A stretch of DNA of 64,000 nucleotides, taken from assembly GCF_042679305.1 (NCBI RefSeq), contig NZ_JBHTMP010000024.1, forward strand, positions 1 to 64,000. The letters run 5' to 3'. A model generated the notes under the pieces. It had not been told where the DNA came from. It saw only the letters and a program-made list of their open reading frames with translations, and searched no databases. The DNA comes from Micromonospora_H sonneratiae. Lineage in GTDB: Bacteria > Actinomycetota > Actinomycetes > Mycobacteriales > Micromonosporaceae. Shown here piece by piece: positions 8,633 to 17,153 of this stretch (positions are counted from its first letter, which is position 1; every line of letters begins with the position of its first letter). A program made the translations under genes and the position numbers.

Positions 8633-9058
8633 TCATCGACGTGACGGCTGACCGACCTCGATCCGGGTGCGCAGGAACCAGTGCAGTACGACGAGTGGAA
8701 CGATGCCGGCGGGATACCAGGCGACGTCCGTCAGGTCGAACTGCACGCCCAGCACGAGCCGGGCCAACAGGCTCCGCGCCGAGAGAAAAGCTGGGATGCA
8801 GGTCAGCTGGGAGAACTCGACGAGCCAGCAGAAACCGATCGCGATCCCGCCGGCCAGCAGCGGGGAGATTCGTGGCCACAGGAACAGCACACCGGTATAG
8901 ACCATCGATGCGTAGAGGGCGTTGCCCGAGTACTGCTCCAGGCTGCCGTTGCTCTCCAGCCTACCGCTGCTCACGGCGCGGATGGCGAGGGCGACCCCCA
9001 GGAGGAGGGCCGCCAGCACCAGCATGAGGAGCCGGAACGTCCGGGGGGAGATCGACAT
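8633..9058 (-). CDS. DUF2809-family membrane protein
   Basis: 141 aa with about four hydrophobic segments (residues ~10-27, 48-65, 68-82, 112-128). It has the signature-like stretch WLVEFSQLTCIPAFLS followed by LGVQFDLTDVAWYPAG, which I associate with DUF2809 small integral membrane proteins. Function is unknown. It lies 40 bases before the 8592 start on the same strand. Confidence 0.7.
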   Translation of the reverse strand: MSISPRTFRLLMLVLAALLLGVALAIRAVSSGRLESNGSLEQYSGNALYASMVYTGVLFLWPRISPLLAGGIAIGFCWLVEFSQLTCIPAFLSARSLLARLVLGVQFDLTDVAWYPAGIVPLVVLHWFLRTRIEVGQPSRR

Positions 9059-9068
9059 TCCCGCGATG

Positions 9069-9385
9069 CTAGTCCCCGGATTCCCGCACTCGACCGCTCT
9101 GTGCCGTCACCGGATAGCGCACCAGTGCCTCTGCCGGGCCACGGAGGCCGGCGCGGCGCATCCACTCGGCCAGCAGTATCGAGGTCAGCCAGATTCCGAT
9201 GGCGATTCCGAAGGTGGCGGCGAAGCGATGGTGTTCAGCGCGGCCGGTCCGAGATCCCAGTCGTCGACGAAGGCGGGCGCGTGCGCCAGGGCGATCGCCA
9301 ACAGCATGAACCCACGCGCCAGGTCCGGGGCCAGGGATCGGACAGCCACACCGGTCGGTGGTGCGGTGGTGAGGGGTCTGGTCAT
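9069..9385 (-). pseudogene. DUF418-family membrane protein remnant (internal deletion plus frameshift)
   Basis: The ATG at 9385 begins MTRPLTTAPPTGVAVRSLAPDLARGFMLLAIALAHAPA, cut after 'RSLA' to read PDLARGFMLLAIALAHAP; this is the N-terminal segment of DUF418 permease-like proteins. The frame is then lost. In another frame the text ends with FGIAIGIWLTSILLAEWM and RRAGLRGPAEALVRY, the typical DUF418 C-terminus. Intact family members are about 370-420 aa; here only the two ends remain in ~105 codons. The middle has been deleted and the joint is out of frame. Confidence 0.7.
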
Positions 9386-9726
9386 GTCGATCCCCTTCCG
9401 GATGAGGGACGGCGACGCCCACGGCCGGAGTCCTCCGGCTCGGTATTCCGGCGGTGGTCGCGTCGCGGGTGCCCGGTACCGCGCGGCACCGGGCACCCGA
9501 GGTCGAGCCACCCGTCGAAGGGCACGGCTACGCAGGCCCGAATGGGCGGCTCTGGTTTGTTCTGCTCTCCGCCCTACCCTGAGGCCCTACCCTGAGCTGC
9601 CTGCACCGCAGGAGGGGATCGGGACGGATCAGGCGCGGAATAAACCGGCGCGGGGGTCGGGAACTCGTCGTCGTGACGGCGGCCCGCTACGACCTGCTCG
9701 ACCGCACCGGGGGTCGACCTCGTCGG
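9386..9726. other. Gene-free stretch between the ABC permease 3' end and the DUF418 remnant
   Basis: No supportable gene. It contains the near-palindrome at 9469-9496 (GTGCCCGGT/ACCGGGCAC type with one mismatch), a likely terminator for the ABC operon arriving from the right. Short open frames here are out-of-frame noise. Confidence 0.4.
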
Positions 9727-10518
9727 TCAGCGCGACGAGTCCCGGTTGTACAGCTTCCTGGCCCACAGGTAGCTGGCCAGGGCGATCACGGCGCTCCAGG
9801 CGAGCGCCAGCCAGGCACTGTTGCCGATGCCGGTGCCCAGGAGCAGGCCACGGAGGGTCTCCATGACCGGGGTGAAGGGCTGGTATTCGGCGAACCAGCG
9901 CACTACGCCGGGCATCGATTCGGTTGGAACGAATCCACTGCCGAGAAACGGCAGCAGGATGAGCGGCATCGGCAGGTTGCTGGCCGTCTCGACGCTCTTG
10001 CTCACCAGGCCACAGGTGACCGCGAACCAGACGACCGCGAAGGTGATCGCCACGACCACACCGATGGCGGCGAGCCACTCGACCGGGGTGGCGGTGGGGC
10101 GGAAGCCGACGAGCAGGGCGGCCCCGACGACGACAGCCACCGCGAGCATGGCCTGGATCATGCTGCCGATGACGTGGCCGGTCAGCACCGATGGCCGGAA
10201 GATCGCCATCGTACGGAACCGGGCGATGATTCCCTCGGTCATGTCCATGGCGACGGATATCGCCGTACCCTGCGCGACACTGGCGATGGTGATCAGGAGG
10301 ATGCCGGGGGTGATGTAGTTCGCGTATTCCGCCCGACCACCCGAACTGCCGCCGAGGCCAGCACCGATCGTGCCACCGAAGACATAGACGAAGAGCAGCA
10401 GGAGGACGACCGGCATACCGATGAGCAGCAGCGTCATCGACGGATAGCGCTGCATACGTCGGAGGTTGCGTCGCAGCATCGTGCTCGAATCACGTACGGC
10501 GTAGGCAAGCGTGCTCAT
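9727..10518 (-). CDS. ABC-2 type permease (DrrB-like)
   Basis: 263 aa with six predicted membrane segments. The ABC-2 hallmark region (GILLITIASVAQGTAISVAMDMTEGI, shown here only in part) has the loop DMTEGIIARFRTMAI and ends near ARKLYNRD. It pairs with the ATPase encoded immediately upstream through a 4-base ATGA overlap (10515-10518). By family it forms the channel of a DrrAB-type exporter for drugs, lipids or antibiotics; substrate unknown. It is the last gene of an operon with the ribbon-helix-helix regulator and DUF4097 gene. Confidence 0.9.
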   Translation of the reverse strand: MSTLAYAVRDSSTMLRRNLRRMQRYPSMTLLLIGMPVVLLLLFVYVFGGTIGAGLGGSSGGRAEYANYITPGILLITIASVAQGTAISVAMDMTEGIIARFRTMAIFRPSVLTGHVIGSMIQAMLAVAVVVGAALLVGFRPTATPVEWLAAIGVVVAITFAVVWFAVTCGLVSKSVETASNLPMPLILLPFLGSGFVPTESMPGVVRWFAEYQPFTPVMETLRGLLLGTGIGNSAWLALAWSAVIALASYLWARKLYNRDSSR

Positions 10519-11468
10519 CGTGCGGAGACCCTTTCCTTGTCGGGTTGGCCGGTGAGGGCGAGGAAGACGTCGTCGAGGTCCGGGGTGTGTACCGACAGCT
10601 CGTCGACCTCGACGGCGGCGTCGTCGAGGCGGCCCAGGAGGGCACGCAGCGACCGGACGCTACCGTCGTGCGGGACGTGCAGGCTGAGGGCGTCGTCGTC
10701 ACGCGAGACGTGGGTGAGGATCCGGGTGGCCAGGTCCAGTCCGGCGGTGTCGCTGAACCGGAGCCGCACGTGACCGCCGGGAATGCGCCGTTTGAGTTGG
10801 TCGGCGGTCCCTTCGGCGACCAGGCGCCCCTGGTCGAGGACGGCGATCCGGTCGGCGAGTTGGTCCGCCTCCTCCAGGTACTGGGTGGTGAGGAAGATGG
10901 TCACGCCGCCGCGTACCAGCTCACGGATGATCTGCCACATGGTGCGACGGCTACGCGGGTCCAGACCGGTGGTGGGTTCGTCGAGGAAGATGACGCTCGG
11001 GTCCCCGACCAGGGTCATCGCGAGATCGAGCCGGCGACGCATGCCACCGGAGTAGGTGGAGACCGGCTTCCGGGCCGCCTCGACCAGGTCGAACTGTTCG
11101 AGCAGCGCGGCGGTACGCCGCCGACGGGTGGCCCGGTCCAGGTGGCGCAGGTTCGCCATCAGGACCATGTTCTCCTCGCCGGTGAGCAGGTTGTCCACGG
11201 CGGAGAACTGCCCGGTGACGCCGATCGCGTTACGCACGCCGTCGGGGTCACGGGCAAGGTCGTAACCGGCGATCCGGATGTCACCGGCGTCGGCCCCGAT
11301 CAGGGTGGAGAGGATCTGTACGGTCGTGGTCTTGCCGGCACCGTTCGGCCCCAGCAGGGCGAAGATCGTTCCGGCCGGCACCGTGAGGTCGATGCCGTCG
11401 AGCACGAGCTTCTCGCCGTACGACTTGCGCAGCCCGGTGGCTGTGATCGCGGCGGATTGGATGGGCAT
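10515..11468 (-). CDS. ABC transporter ATPase (DrrA/CcmA-like)
   Basis: 317 aa. Walker A GPNGAGKTT, Q-loop VTGQFSAVD, signature YSGGMRRRLDLA, Walker B VIFLDEPTTGLD and switch region TTQYLEEAD are all intact. The ~80-residue C-terminal extension (LRFSDTAGLDLATRIL...DVFLALTG) is the DrrA-type accessory domain. It energises the permease at 9727-10518, with which it overlaps by 4 bases. The start ATG at 11468 is 24 bases after the DUF4097 stop. Confidence 0.93.
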   Translation of the reverse strand: MPIQSAAITATGLRKSYGEKLVLDGIDLTVPAGTIFALLGPNGAGKTTTVQILSTLIGADAGDIRIAGYDLARDPDGVRNAIGVTGQFSAVDNLLTGEENMVLMANLRHLDRATRRRRTAALLEQFDLVEAARKPVSTYSGGMRRRLDLAMTLVGDPSVIFLDEPTTGLDPRSRRTMWQIIRELVRGGVTIFLTTQYLEEADQLADRIAVLDQGRLVAEGTADQLKRRIPGGHVRLRFSDTAGLDLATRILTHVSRDDDALSLHVPHDGSVRSLRALLGRLDDAAVEVDELSVHTPDLDDVFLALTGQPDKERVSAR

Positions 11469-11492
11469 GGCCTTTCCTCCAGGTCGTAAAGG

Positions 11493-12338
11493 TCAGGAGC
11501 GGCGGATGATGATGTCGCCGACGTAGGTGTTGGCCCGTACTTCGACGGTTTCGTCGGCGCCTTCCGGGCCGGCCGACACGTCCAGTTCGTTGCGGACGTG
11601 TCCGGCGACGGTCTTGAGGTCGAGCCAGGCGGCGGTACCGGCGCGGATGCCGACCTCGAGGTTGCCGGCCGCGGTCTCGAGCGTTACCGCACCACGGGCA
11701 ACCTCGCCGATGCGTACGCTGCCGTTGGCGGTCTTCGCGGTGACGCCGGCGTGGGCCCGATCGACGACGATCTCGCCGTTCGCCGCGTTGAGGCGCACTT
11801 CGCCGCCGGCCTCGCCGATCCAGCTGGCGCCGTTGGAGTTCTTGACCGTCGCCGGGCCGTCGATGCGCCGGACGCGTATTGCCCCGTTGCTGGCGGTGAC
11901 CTCGGCGCCACCGGTGACGTGGTCGACGACGATGTCCCCGCTGCCGCTCTTCAGGGTCGCCGTGTCGGCCCGGTCGAGTCGGATGTCTCCGTAGCCGGAC
12001 TTGAACCGGCACTCGCCGAGCCGGCCGGCACACCGGAACTCGCCCATGCCCGTCTCGCCCTGCACCCGCGAGCCTGCCGGTGCCGCGATCGTGACGTCGA
12101 TGCCTCCGGTACGGCTGAACAGGGAGCCGAGTTTCGGTCCCCGGATCGACAGCTCGCCGTCGGCGTACTCGATTCGGGTCTGTTCGGCGATCTTGCGGTC
12201 GGCCTTGCTGGACGCGTCGTTGGGGCGTACGTCGACGGTGGTGTCGGTGCGATCGCTGACGTCGAGCCGCACATTGGCACCTACCAGGCCGAAGCTGAGC
12301 GTGACCGAGATCGGTTTGGGAGTGTCGAAGGTCGGCAT
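11493..12338 (-). CDS. DUF4097-family β-helix protein
   Basis: 281 aa, no signal peptide. The central and C-terminal parts repeat short β-strands such as GDIRLDRAD, SGSGDIVVDHV, ASNGAIRVRRI, AANGEIVVDRA and TANGSVRIGEV, which fit the right-handed β-solenoid of DUF4097/DUF4098 'adhesin-like' proteins. Members often sit next to ABC exporters or regulators in actinobacteria, as here. The biochemical role is unknown; despite the name there is no evidence for surface exposure. Confidence 0.85.
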   Translation of the reverse strand: MPTFDTPKPISVTLSFGLVGANVRLDVSDRTDTTVDVRPNDASSKADRKIAEQTRIEYADGELSIRGPKLGSLFSRTGGIDVTIAAPAGSRVQGETGMGEFRCAGRLGECRFKSGYGDIRLDRADTATLKSGSGDIVVDHVTGGAEVTASNGAIRVRRIDGPATVKNSNGASWIGEAGGEVRLNAANGEIVVDRAHAGVTAKTANGSVRIGEVARGAVTLETAAGNLEVGIRAGTAAWLDLKTVAGHVRNELDVSAGPEGADETVEVRANTYVGDIIIRRS

Positions 12339-12444
12339 GTCTGATCCCTACGTCGTGGGCTGCTGGAATGCTGTCGCTGGTGCTGTTGCGGAGTCGTGGT
12401 TTCGGTGCGCGGGATTCCGCTGGCGGCGGTTTCGGTGGGGCGGA

Positions 12445-12969
12445 TCAGCGGGCCCAGCCGGTCAGGTGCTGACCGCCGCCGTAACTGTGGCTGCCGCCTT
12501 CGGCCCGGCGACCGGGTTCGAGCGCGGCGGCGGTGGCCCGGACGAGCCAGGCGTTGACCGAGAGGCGCTCCCGGGCAGCGGCTTCCTCGACCCTGGCCTT
12601 GATGTCGTCGGGCAGACGGAGGTTGATCCGGGACGTGGCCCCCCTGTCCCCGGCGGATACGGCGGTCTCGTCGATCGCAGCCGCTGGGATGGGTGGTGCC
12701 TGGTCGTGCGGCGCGGGCCGGTCGGTGGACACCACGGTCACGACGAAGTCCGGCTCCCGCCCCCGCAGGCGCAGGTCGACCGAGCCGGGAGCGAGCTCTC
12801 GGGTGATCTCCGCGGCGGCGGCGGACAGCGCCTCCAACAGGGTGAGTCGGATCGCTGATTCCAGTGGAGCGGTAAGGCGTTCGGCCAGGGCCCGGGCTTC
12901 GTCCCCGCCAGCCTCGGCGGCGACCGCGAGTTCCCGCCGGAGCAGGTCGACATACGGCGTGAGGTCCAT
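12445..12969 (-). CDS. Ribbon-helix-helix (HicB/Arc-like) regulator of the DUF4097-ABC operon
   Basis: 174 aa. The N-terminal ~100 residues are helical and of unknown fold. Near the C-terminus TSRINLRLPDDIKARVEEA followed by ERLSVNAWLVRATAAAL is an Arc/CopG ribbon-helix-helix DNA-binding unit. The start ATG (12969) was preferred over upstream codons because it begins MDLTPYVDLLRREL; the upstream extension reads through the operator repeats. The ATG itself abuts three 8-bp operator-like boxes (12969-12998), so the protein very likely represses its own operon. Confidence 0.85.
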   Translation of the reverse strand: MDLTPYVDLLRRELAVAAEAGGDEARALAERLTAPLESAIRLTLLEALSAAAAEITRELAPGSVDLRLRGREPDFVVTVVSTDRPAPHDQAPPIPAAAIDETAVSAGDRGATSRINLRLPDDIKARVEEAAARERLSVNAWLVRATAAALEPGRRAEGGSHSYGGGQHLTGWAR

Positions 12970-12998
12970 GGTGCCATCATGGCACCATGATGGCACCA
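12969..12998 (-). promoter_or_regulatory. Three operator boxes spaced one helical turn apart
   Basis: Boxes TGGTGCCA (12969-12976), TGGCACCA (12980-12987) and TGGCACCA (12991-12998) repeat every 11 bp, with two in one orientation and one inverted. The array touches the start codon of the ribbon-helix-helix gene. Tandem boxes at 10-11 bp spacing are what Arc/CopG dimers bind, so autorepression is the natural reading. Confidence 0.75.
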
Positions 12999-13319
12999 TC
13001 GCAAGCCATCTTGGCTCAGGGTTGGCGCAGATGCCACCACGGGTCTTGCGCGCACTGCGGTCACGCCGATGCGTCGACATTGGGCGCACGGATGGTGACG
13101 GTGGCGACGCTTCCAGCACCGGACGGAGTCAGGCCGTCGCCAGACCGCCGCCGTACCCGGGGCCGGGCCGGGCGTACCGGTGATGCCCCCACCGGTCAGT
13201 GACCGTCACGGCGGCACGGCGGCACGGCCGGCCGTGGCGATGACCTTGTACCCTACGGTTTCCCCGCAAAGGAGCATGGGGCAACGCATCCACGGCGTCT
13301 GTCCGGATTGGAGAAGAAA
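12999..13319. other. Divergent intergenic region
   Basis: About 320 bases between the ribbon-helix-helix gene (leftward) and the solute-binding protein gene (rightward). It should hold both promoters. Apart from the operator boxes at its left end I see no gene or strong hairpin. Reading frames here have no ribosome site. Confidence 0.4.
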
Positions 13320-14402
13320 GTGGCCCCGTACTCGCGCGGGTTCTCCATCCTGCTGCGACAACTACGCACCTGGGGACCGGTGCTGGCCCTCCTCACGGTG
13401 GTCGCGGTGTCCGTAGGGATCGTGGCCGTCGGACTACGCTCCTCCCCCACCTCACCGTCTCGGCCGGTGCTGGTCTCCAGTGGATCCTGGGCACCGTTCG
13501 TCGGCCCGGAACTGCCCGACGGTGGACCGGTCACCAAGATGGTCGTCGAGGTCCTCAACCGGTCCGGGTACTCCCCCGAGATCAGATACACGTCGTGGTC
13601 CCTGGCCGAGAACCAGGTCACCTCCGGCGCCTCCAACGGCGTGTTCCCGCTGGTGGGCAGCAAGTCACGACGTGAGGGCTTCCTGCTCTCCGATCCGCTC
13701 ATCGACTTCGAGTACGTCCTGTTCTACAACCGCCGCAGCGGCGAGCCGAAGATCTCGTCCGCCGCCGACCTGGGCGCGCTGCGGGTGGGTGGCATCACCG
13801 GGTACGAGTACTGGAACGAACTGGAGTCCGCAGTAACCAGCTTCGTACCCTTCGACTCGGCCCTGGAGGGCTTCCAGGCACTGGCCGACGGCCGAATCGA
13901 CGTACTCGCCGAAGGGTTGCTTCCCGGTCAGGCGGTGCTGGCCAGCCCGGCCTTCACCGCGGACGCGGGAGACTTCGGCTACCTACAGGACAACAATCCA
14001 CTCGTGCACTCGGTGGAAGGCCTGCACTTCATGATGGCCAACACCGCCGAGGCCAACGCCGTGATGAAACGGTTCAACCGGATGCTGGCGCAGCTACGCC
14101 AGACCGATGAGTACAAGGAGATCGTGGAAGGGCTCGAGGCAGCGCCGTTCCGGGAGGTGACCCTGATCCCGGTGGGCGAAACGGGTCTGGTGGAACTGCT
14201 CGACGAACACGGAAGACTCGCACTGCTCGCCCCGCGAGGCACCCGGGCACAGGTACTCGCCTGGCCGAAGGAGTTCGTCGACTCCGCCGGCAGGCCGCCC
14301 GGGCGAATCCTCGTCAAGGTGAAGATCAGCAACGGTCCGGCGCAGGGACGCGTGATGCACGTCGACGCCCGTACGCTGACGCTCCGGGTGGAGGGGGCAT
14401 GA
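13320..14402 (+). CDS. Membrane-anchored solute-binding (PBP2/SBP_bac_3-like) protein
   Basis: 360 aa. A short cytoplasmic stretch and one N-terminal membrane segment (~17-37, VLALLTVVAVSVGIVAVGL) are followed by an extracellular domain with periplasmic-binding-protein features: WAPFVGPELPDGGPVTKMV, LADGRIDVLAEG, and LAQLRQTDEYKEIV typical of amino-acid-binding (type 2) proteins. The C-terminal ~75 residues are extra. The GTG at 13320 has GGAG 6 bases upstream; a TTG at 13308 is less likely. No ABC permease or ATPase is linked. Instead it overlaps the next gene by ATGA (14399-14402), so it likely senses or delivers a ligand for that protein. Confidence 0.75.
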   Translation: MAPYSRGFSILLRQLRTWGPVLALLTVVAVSVGIVAVGLRSSPTSPSRPVLVSSGSWAPFVGPELPDGGPVTKMVVEVLNRSGYSPEIRYTSWSLAENQVTSGASNGVFPLVGSKSRREGFLLSDPLIDFEYVLFYNRRSGEPKISSAADLGALRVGGITGYEYWNELESAVTSFVPFDSALEGFQALADGRIDVLAEGLLPGQAVLASPAFTADAGDFGYLQDNNPLVHSVEGLHFMMANTAEANAVMKRFNRMLAQLRQTDEYKEIVEGLEAAPFREVTLIPVGETGLVELLDEHGRLALLAPRGTRAQVLAWPKEFVDSAGRPPGRILVKVKISNGPAQGRVMHVDARTLTLRVEGA

Positions 14403-15829
14403 CCCAGTTACGGATCCTCGCCCCGGTGGTGGTGGACTACTACGCCGTACCCGGAGCGTCGCTGCGCGACCCCACGGGATACGCACGGTTCTGGGCGGAG
14501 CAGCAGTCCGACCTGGATGAGCTACTCAGGGACCTGGCCCCTGACGCCGCGGCGGACCCACCGGGCCCGCCCCCCGGCGTGGTGCTCGAGCACACCCGGC
14601 CCACCAGCTCGCTGAACCTCTACCGCACCATCAGCGACCACGCCGTGGAACGGACACCCCATGTGCTCACCGGCACGTTGTGCCCGGCCCACCTGCCCGG
14701 GGAGTTCGGCGACGCGACCGACAGCCTGCATGCCGGGATCATCGAGATCAGCTTCCGCCTCTTCGACCACGGCGTGATGCTGCTGGAGATGCTGGCGGAG
14801 ATCGAACCTTCGCTCACCGGACCCACCGAGGCCCTTGCCGCCCGCCTCGACGACCTGCAGGCCGGGGCCGTGGCGATGGGCGAACGGGTGGGACGCGAGA
14901 TCGTCACCCGGTACCTGGATCCGGTACTCGGCCTGCTCCGACGCGCGGACCGGGACGAGCGGATACTCGCGGCGGCCACCCCCAGGAGTGATCCGGTGAC
15001 GGCGGAGTTCGGCGAGGCGCTCTGGGTCACCCGCAGTCTCGTCCTCGACCCGGCCGAACCGGGCGCCGAGGAGGTGGTACGGCACTGGGTCAAGGACGTG
15101 GTGATGGCCGGGGACGACCGGGCCCCTGCCGACCGGCTGCTGGACGGTGAACTCCACCACCTGGTCCGCTGGTTGAACTACATCTTCATGGACCGGACCG
15201 GCGCGGGTGGGCGGATGCTCGCCGGCGATCCGTTCCGCGACCAATGGGACGCGCTGCGCTACGCCCAGGTGTTCTACGGAACGCTGGATCGGATCGACAG
15301 CCGGCTGTCGAAGATCCTCGCGGATTCGGCGGCGGCCACCTCCCGGTGGGAGCTCGATCAGCTCAAGGGAAAACTGATCGGGTTGAGCCAGCGTGCTGAG
15401 CTGATCATCATGGAACGCCAGGACCTGTCGAAGTACCTCAAACGCGCCGTACGCGTGGAGATGGACGCGATCCTCGCCTTCTGGGACTACGAGGCCCTCC
15501 TGGAGCAGCCGGTACGCTTCAAGATCGACACATGCGACCGGCGGCTCGCCGAGCTCGCGGCACGACGTACGGCACGATCCGCGATGTTCACCGACCTCAT
15601 CCTGTTGGCCATCGCCATGACCTCGGTCCTCGGCACCGCGCTGACGGTCACCGACTTCGGACGCTCGATAGCCAGTGATCCGGACATGGCCGTCTACGAC
15701 CTGGGTCGCTCCTCCGCAGTGGAATGGTTCGCCTCGCAACCGGCGGACACGATCGTCATAACCTCAGGGGTGGTATCGGTTCTGCTGGTCATCATCTATC
15801 TCTTCTTCCGTCGCGACAACAGCTCATGA
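14399..15829 (+). CDS. Unknown protein with large soluble N-domain and two C-terminal membrane helices
   Basis: 476 aa. Residues 1-~390 are soluble, helical and acidic, with several Trp/Tyr-rich segments (RWLNYIFMDR, QWDALRYAQVFYG). Two membrane segments follow (~397-415, LILLAIAMTSVLGTALTV; ~448-468, IVITSGVVSVLLVIIYLFF), ending in FRRDNSS. I do not recognise the family. It is coupled by 4-base ATGA overlaps to the solute-binding protein before it and the MFS permease after it, so the three products probably form one functional unit. Confidence 0.7.
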   Translation: MTQLRILAPVVVDYYAVPGASLRDPTGYARFWAEQQSDLDELLRDLAPDAAADPPGPPPGVVLEHTRPTSSLNLYRTISDHAVERTPHVLTGTLCPAHLPGEFGDATDSLHAGIIEISFRLFDHGVMLLEMLAEIEPSLTGPTEALAARLDDLQAGAVAMGERVGREIVTRYLDPVLGLLRRADRDERILAAATPRSDPVTAEFGEALWVTRSLVLDPAEPGAEEVVRHWVKDVVMAGDDRAPADRLLDGELHHLVRWLNYIFMDRTGAGGRMLAGDPFRDQWDALRYAQVFYGTLDRIDSRLSKILADSAAATSRWELDQLKGKLIGLSQRAELIIMERQDLSKYLKRAVRVEMDAILAFWDYEALLEQPVRFKIDTCDRRLAELAARRTARSAMFTDLILLAIAMTSVLGTALTVTDFGRSIASDPDMAVYDLGRSSAVEWFASQPADTIVITSGVVSVLLVIIYLFFRRDNSS

Positions 15830-17067
15830 GAACAGCGCTACGCAGTCGTCCCCTCCGTACGTTCGCCGTCACCCAGTTCCTGCTGGAGGTGCAGTTCTGG
15901 TTCCCGGTCTGGCTGATCTATTTGCTGGACCTGGGTATCCCACTGACCACGGCACTGCTGGCCGACGCGGTGTTCCGGATCGTCTCGGTGGCCTGCGAGT
16001 TCCCCGTGGGGGTGGTCGCTGACCGGATCGGGCGACGCCGGGCCTACCTGGCCCTCGCCGGCATGACGATGCTGACGTTCGCGGTCATCACGCAGATCCA
16101 GTCCGTTCAACTCCTCTTCGCCGCCTGGGTGCTGTGGGGTGTGCTGTGGGCGCTGACGTCCGGGGCAGCCAGCACCTACCTGTACGAGTTGTGCGCGCAG
16201 GACGAGTTGAAGATCAGTCCCGCCAAGGCATTCGGCCTGGTACGGGCACTGAGCAACCTCTCCATCCTGCTCTCGCTGCTGGCCGCCGGCTATCTGTACG
16301 AAACGGACCCGAGGCTGCCCTTCGCCGTCACCGCCGGCCTGGCGGCAGTGGCGCTCCTGTTGGCGTTCACGCTGCCCGAGATCACCGGTTCCCGGACCGC
16401 CACCACGCTCTCCTCCGTACTGGGTGACATCCGACGGGCCATCACCCTGACCGAGGTACGCCAGGCCGTCCAGTTGGGCATCCTGCTCCTTATGTTCGGC
16501 TGGAGTGCCCGCATCCTGTTCCAACCGATGGCGCTGGAACTGGGCCTGTCCGCGCGGGTCACCGGATGGATGTACGCGGCGTTCGCCGCCGCCTCGGTGC
16601 TGGGTGGGTTGGCGGCCGGGTATCTGGCCACGTCGCACCGCCGGACAGCCCTGGCCTCAGCGTTCGCGCTCATCCTCGTCGCGCTGGCGGCCACCAGTCA
16701 GCTGACCTGGCTGGCCCCGTTCCTCTTCCTACCGGTGATGGGCTTCGGCTATGCCCTGGGCATGACGGTGCTGGAGGTGTTCACCAACGAGGTCACCCCC
16801 CGGGCCGTCCGGGCCACGATCTTCGGCACGGTCACCTGCATCGCCGGGATCGGCATCGCCGTCGGCCGCCCCGGACTCGGGGCCCTGGCGGACCGGTACT
16901 CCACGTCGTTCGCTGCCGGGCTGTGGGCAGCCCTCGGACTGCTGGTGGTGGGACTGGCCGTTCTGGTGATCCGCCGGATCCCGCTCGGACAGGTACATCG
17001 CGAGCACGCGGATCTGTCGACCAGCAGCCAGCACCCCTCGAACGCGGGTGACCAGGCCGTACGCTGA
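15826..17067 (+). CDS. Major facilitator superfamily transporter
   Basis: 413 aa, about 12 membrane segments. The motif-A loop between TM2 and TM3 reads GVVADRIGRRRAYL, the MFS signature. The second half has the parallel loop LAAGYLATSHRRTAL. The start ATG (15826) overlaps the previous stop (ATGA); the longer frame opening 34 codons upstream lies inside the preceding gene. Substrate unknown. As last gene of the coupled trio it could import or export the ligand recognised by the upstream binding protein. Confidence 0.85.
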   Translation: MRTALRSRPLRTFAVTQFLLEVQFWFPVWLIYLLDLGIPLTTALLADAVFRIVSVACEFPVGVVADRIGRRRAYLALAGMTMLTFAVITQIQSVQLLFAAWVLWGVLWALTSGAASTYLYELCAQDELKISPAKAFGLVRALSNLSILLSLLAAGYLYETDPRLPFAVTAGLAAVALLLAFTLPEITGSRTATTLSSVLGDIRRAITLTEVRQAVQLGILLLMFGWSARILFQPMALELGLSARVTGWMYAAFAAASVLGGLAAGYLATSHRRTALASAFALILVALAATSQLTWLAPFLFLPVMGFGYALGMTVLEVFTNEVTPRAVRATIFGTVTCIAGIGIAVGRPGLGALADRYSTSFAAGLWAALGLLVVGLAVLVIRRIPLGQVHREHADLSTSSQHPSNAGDQAVR

Positions 17068-17153
17068 GCTGGAATCGCGCTACCGGCCAGCCCCCACCAT
17101 CGAATCGCCCTTCTCCTGTTGACAGTCGCCACCGCCGAGCAGACCGACGACCC

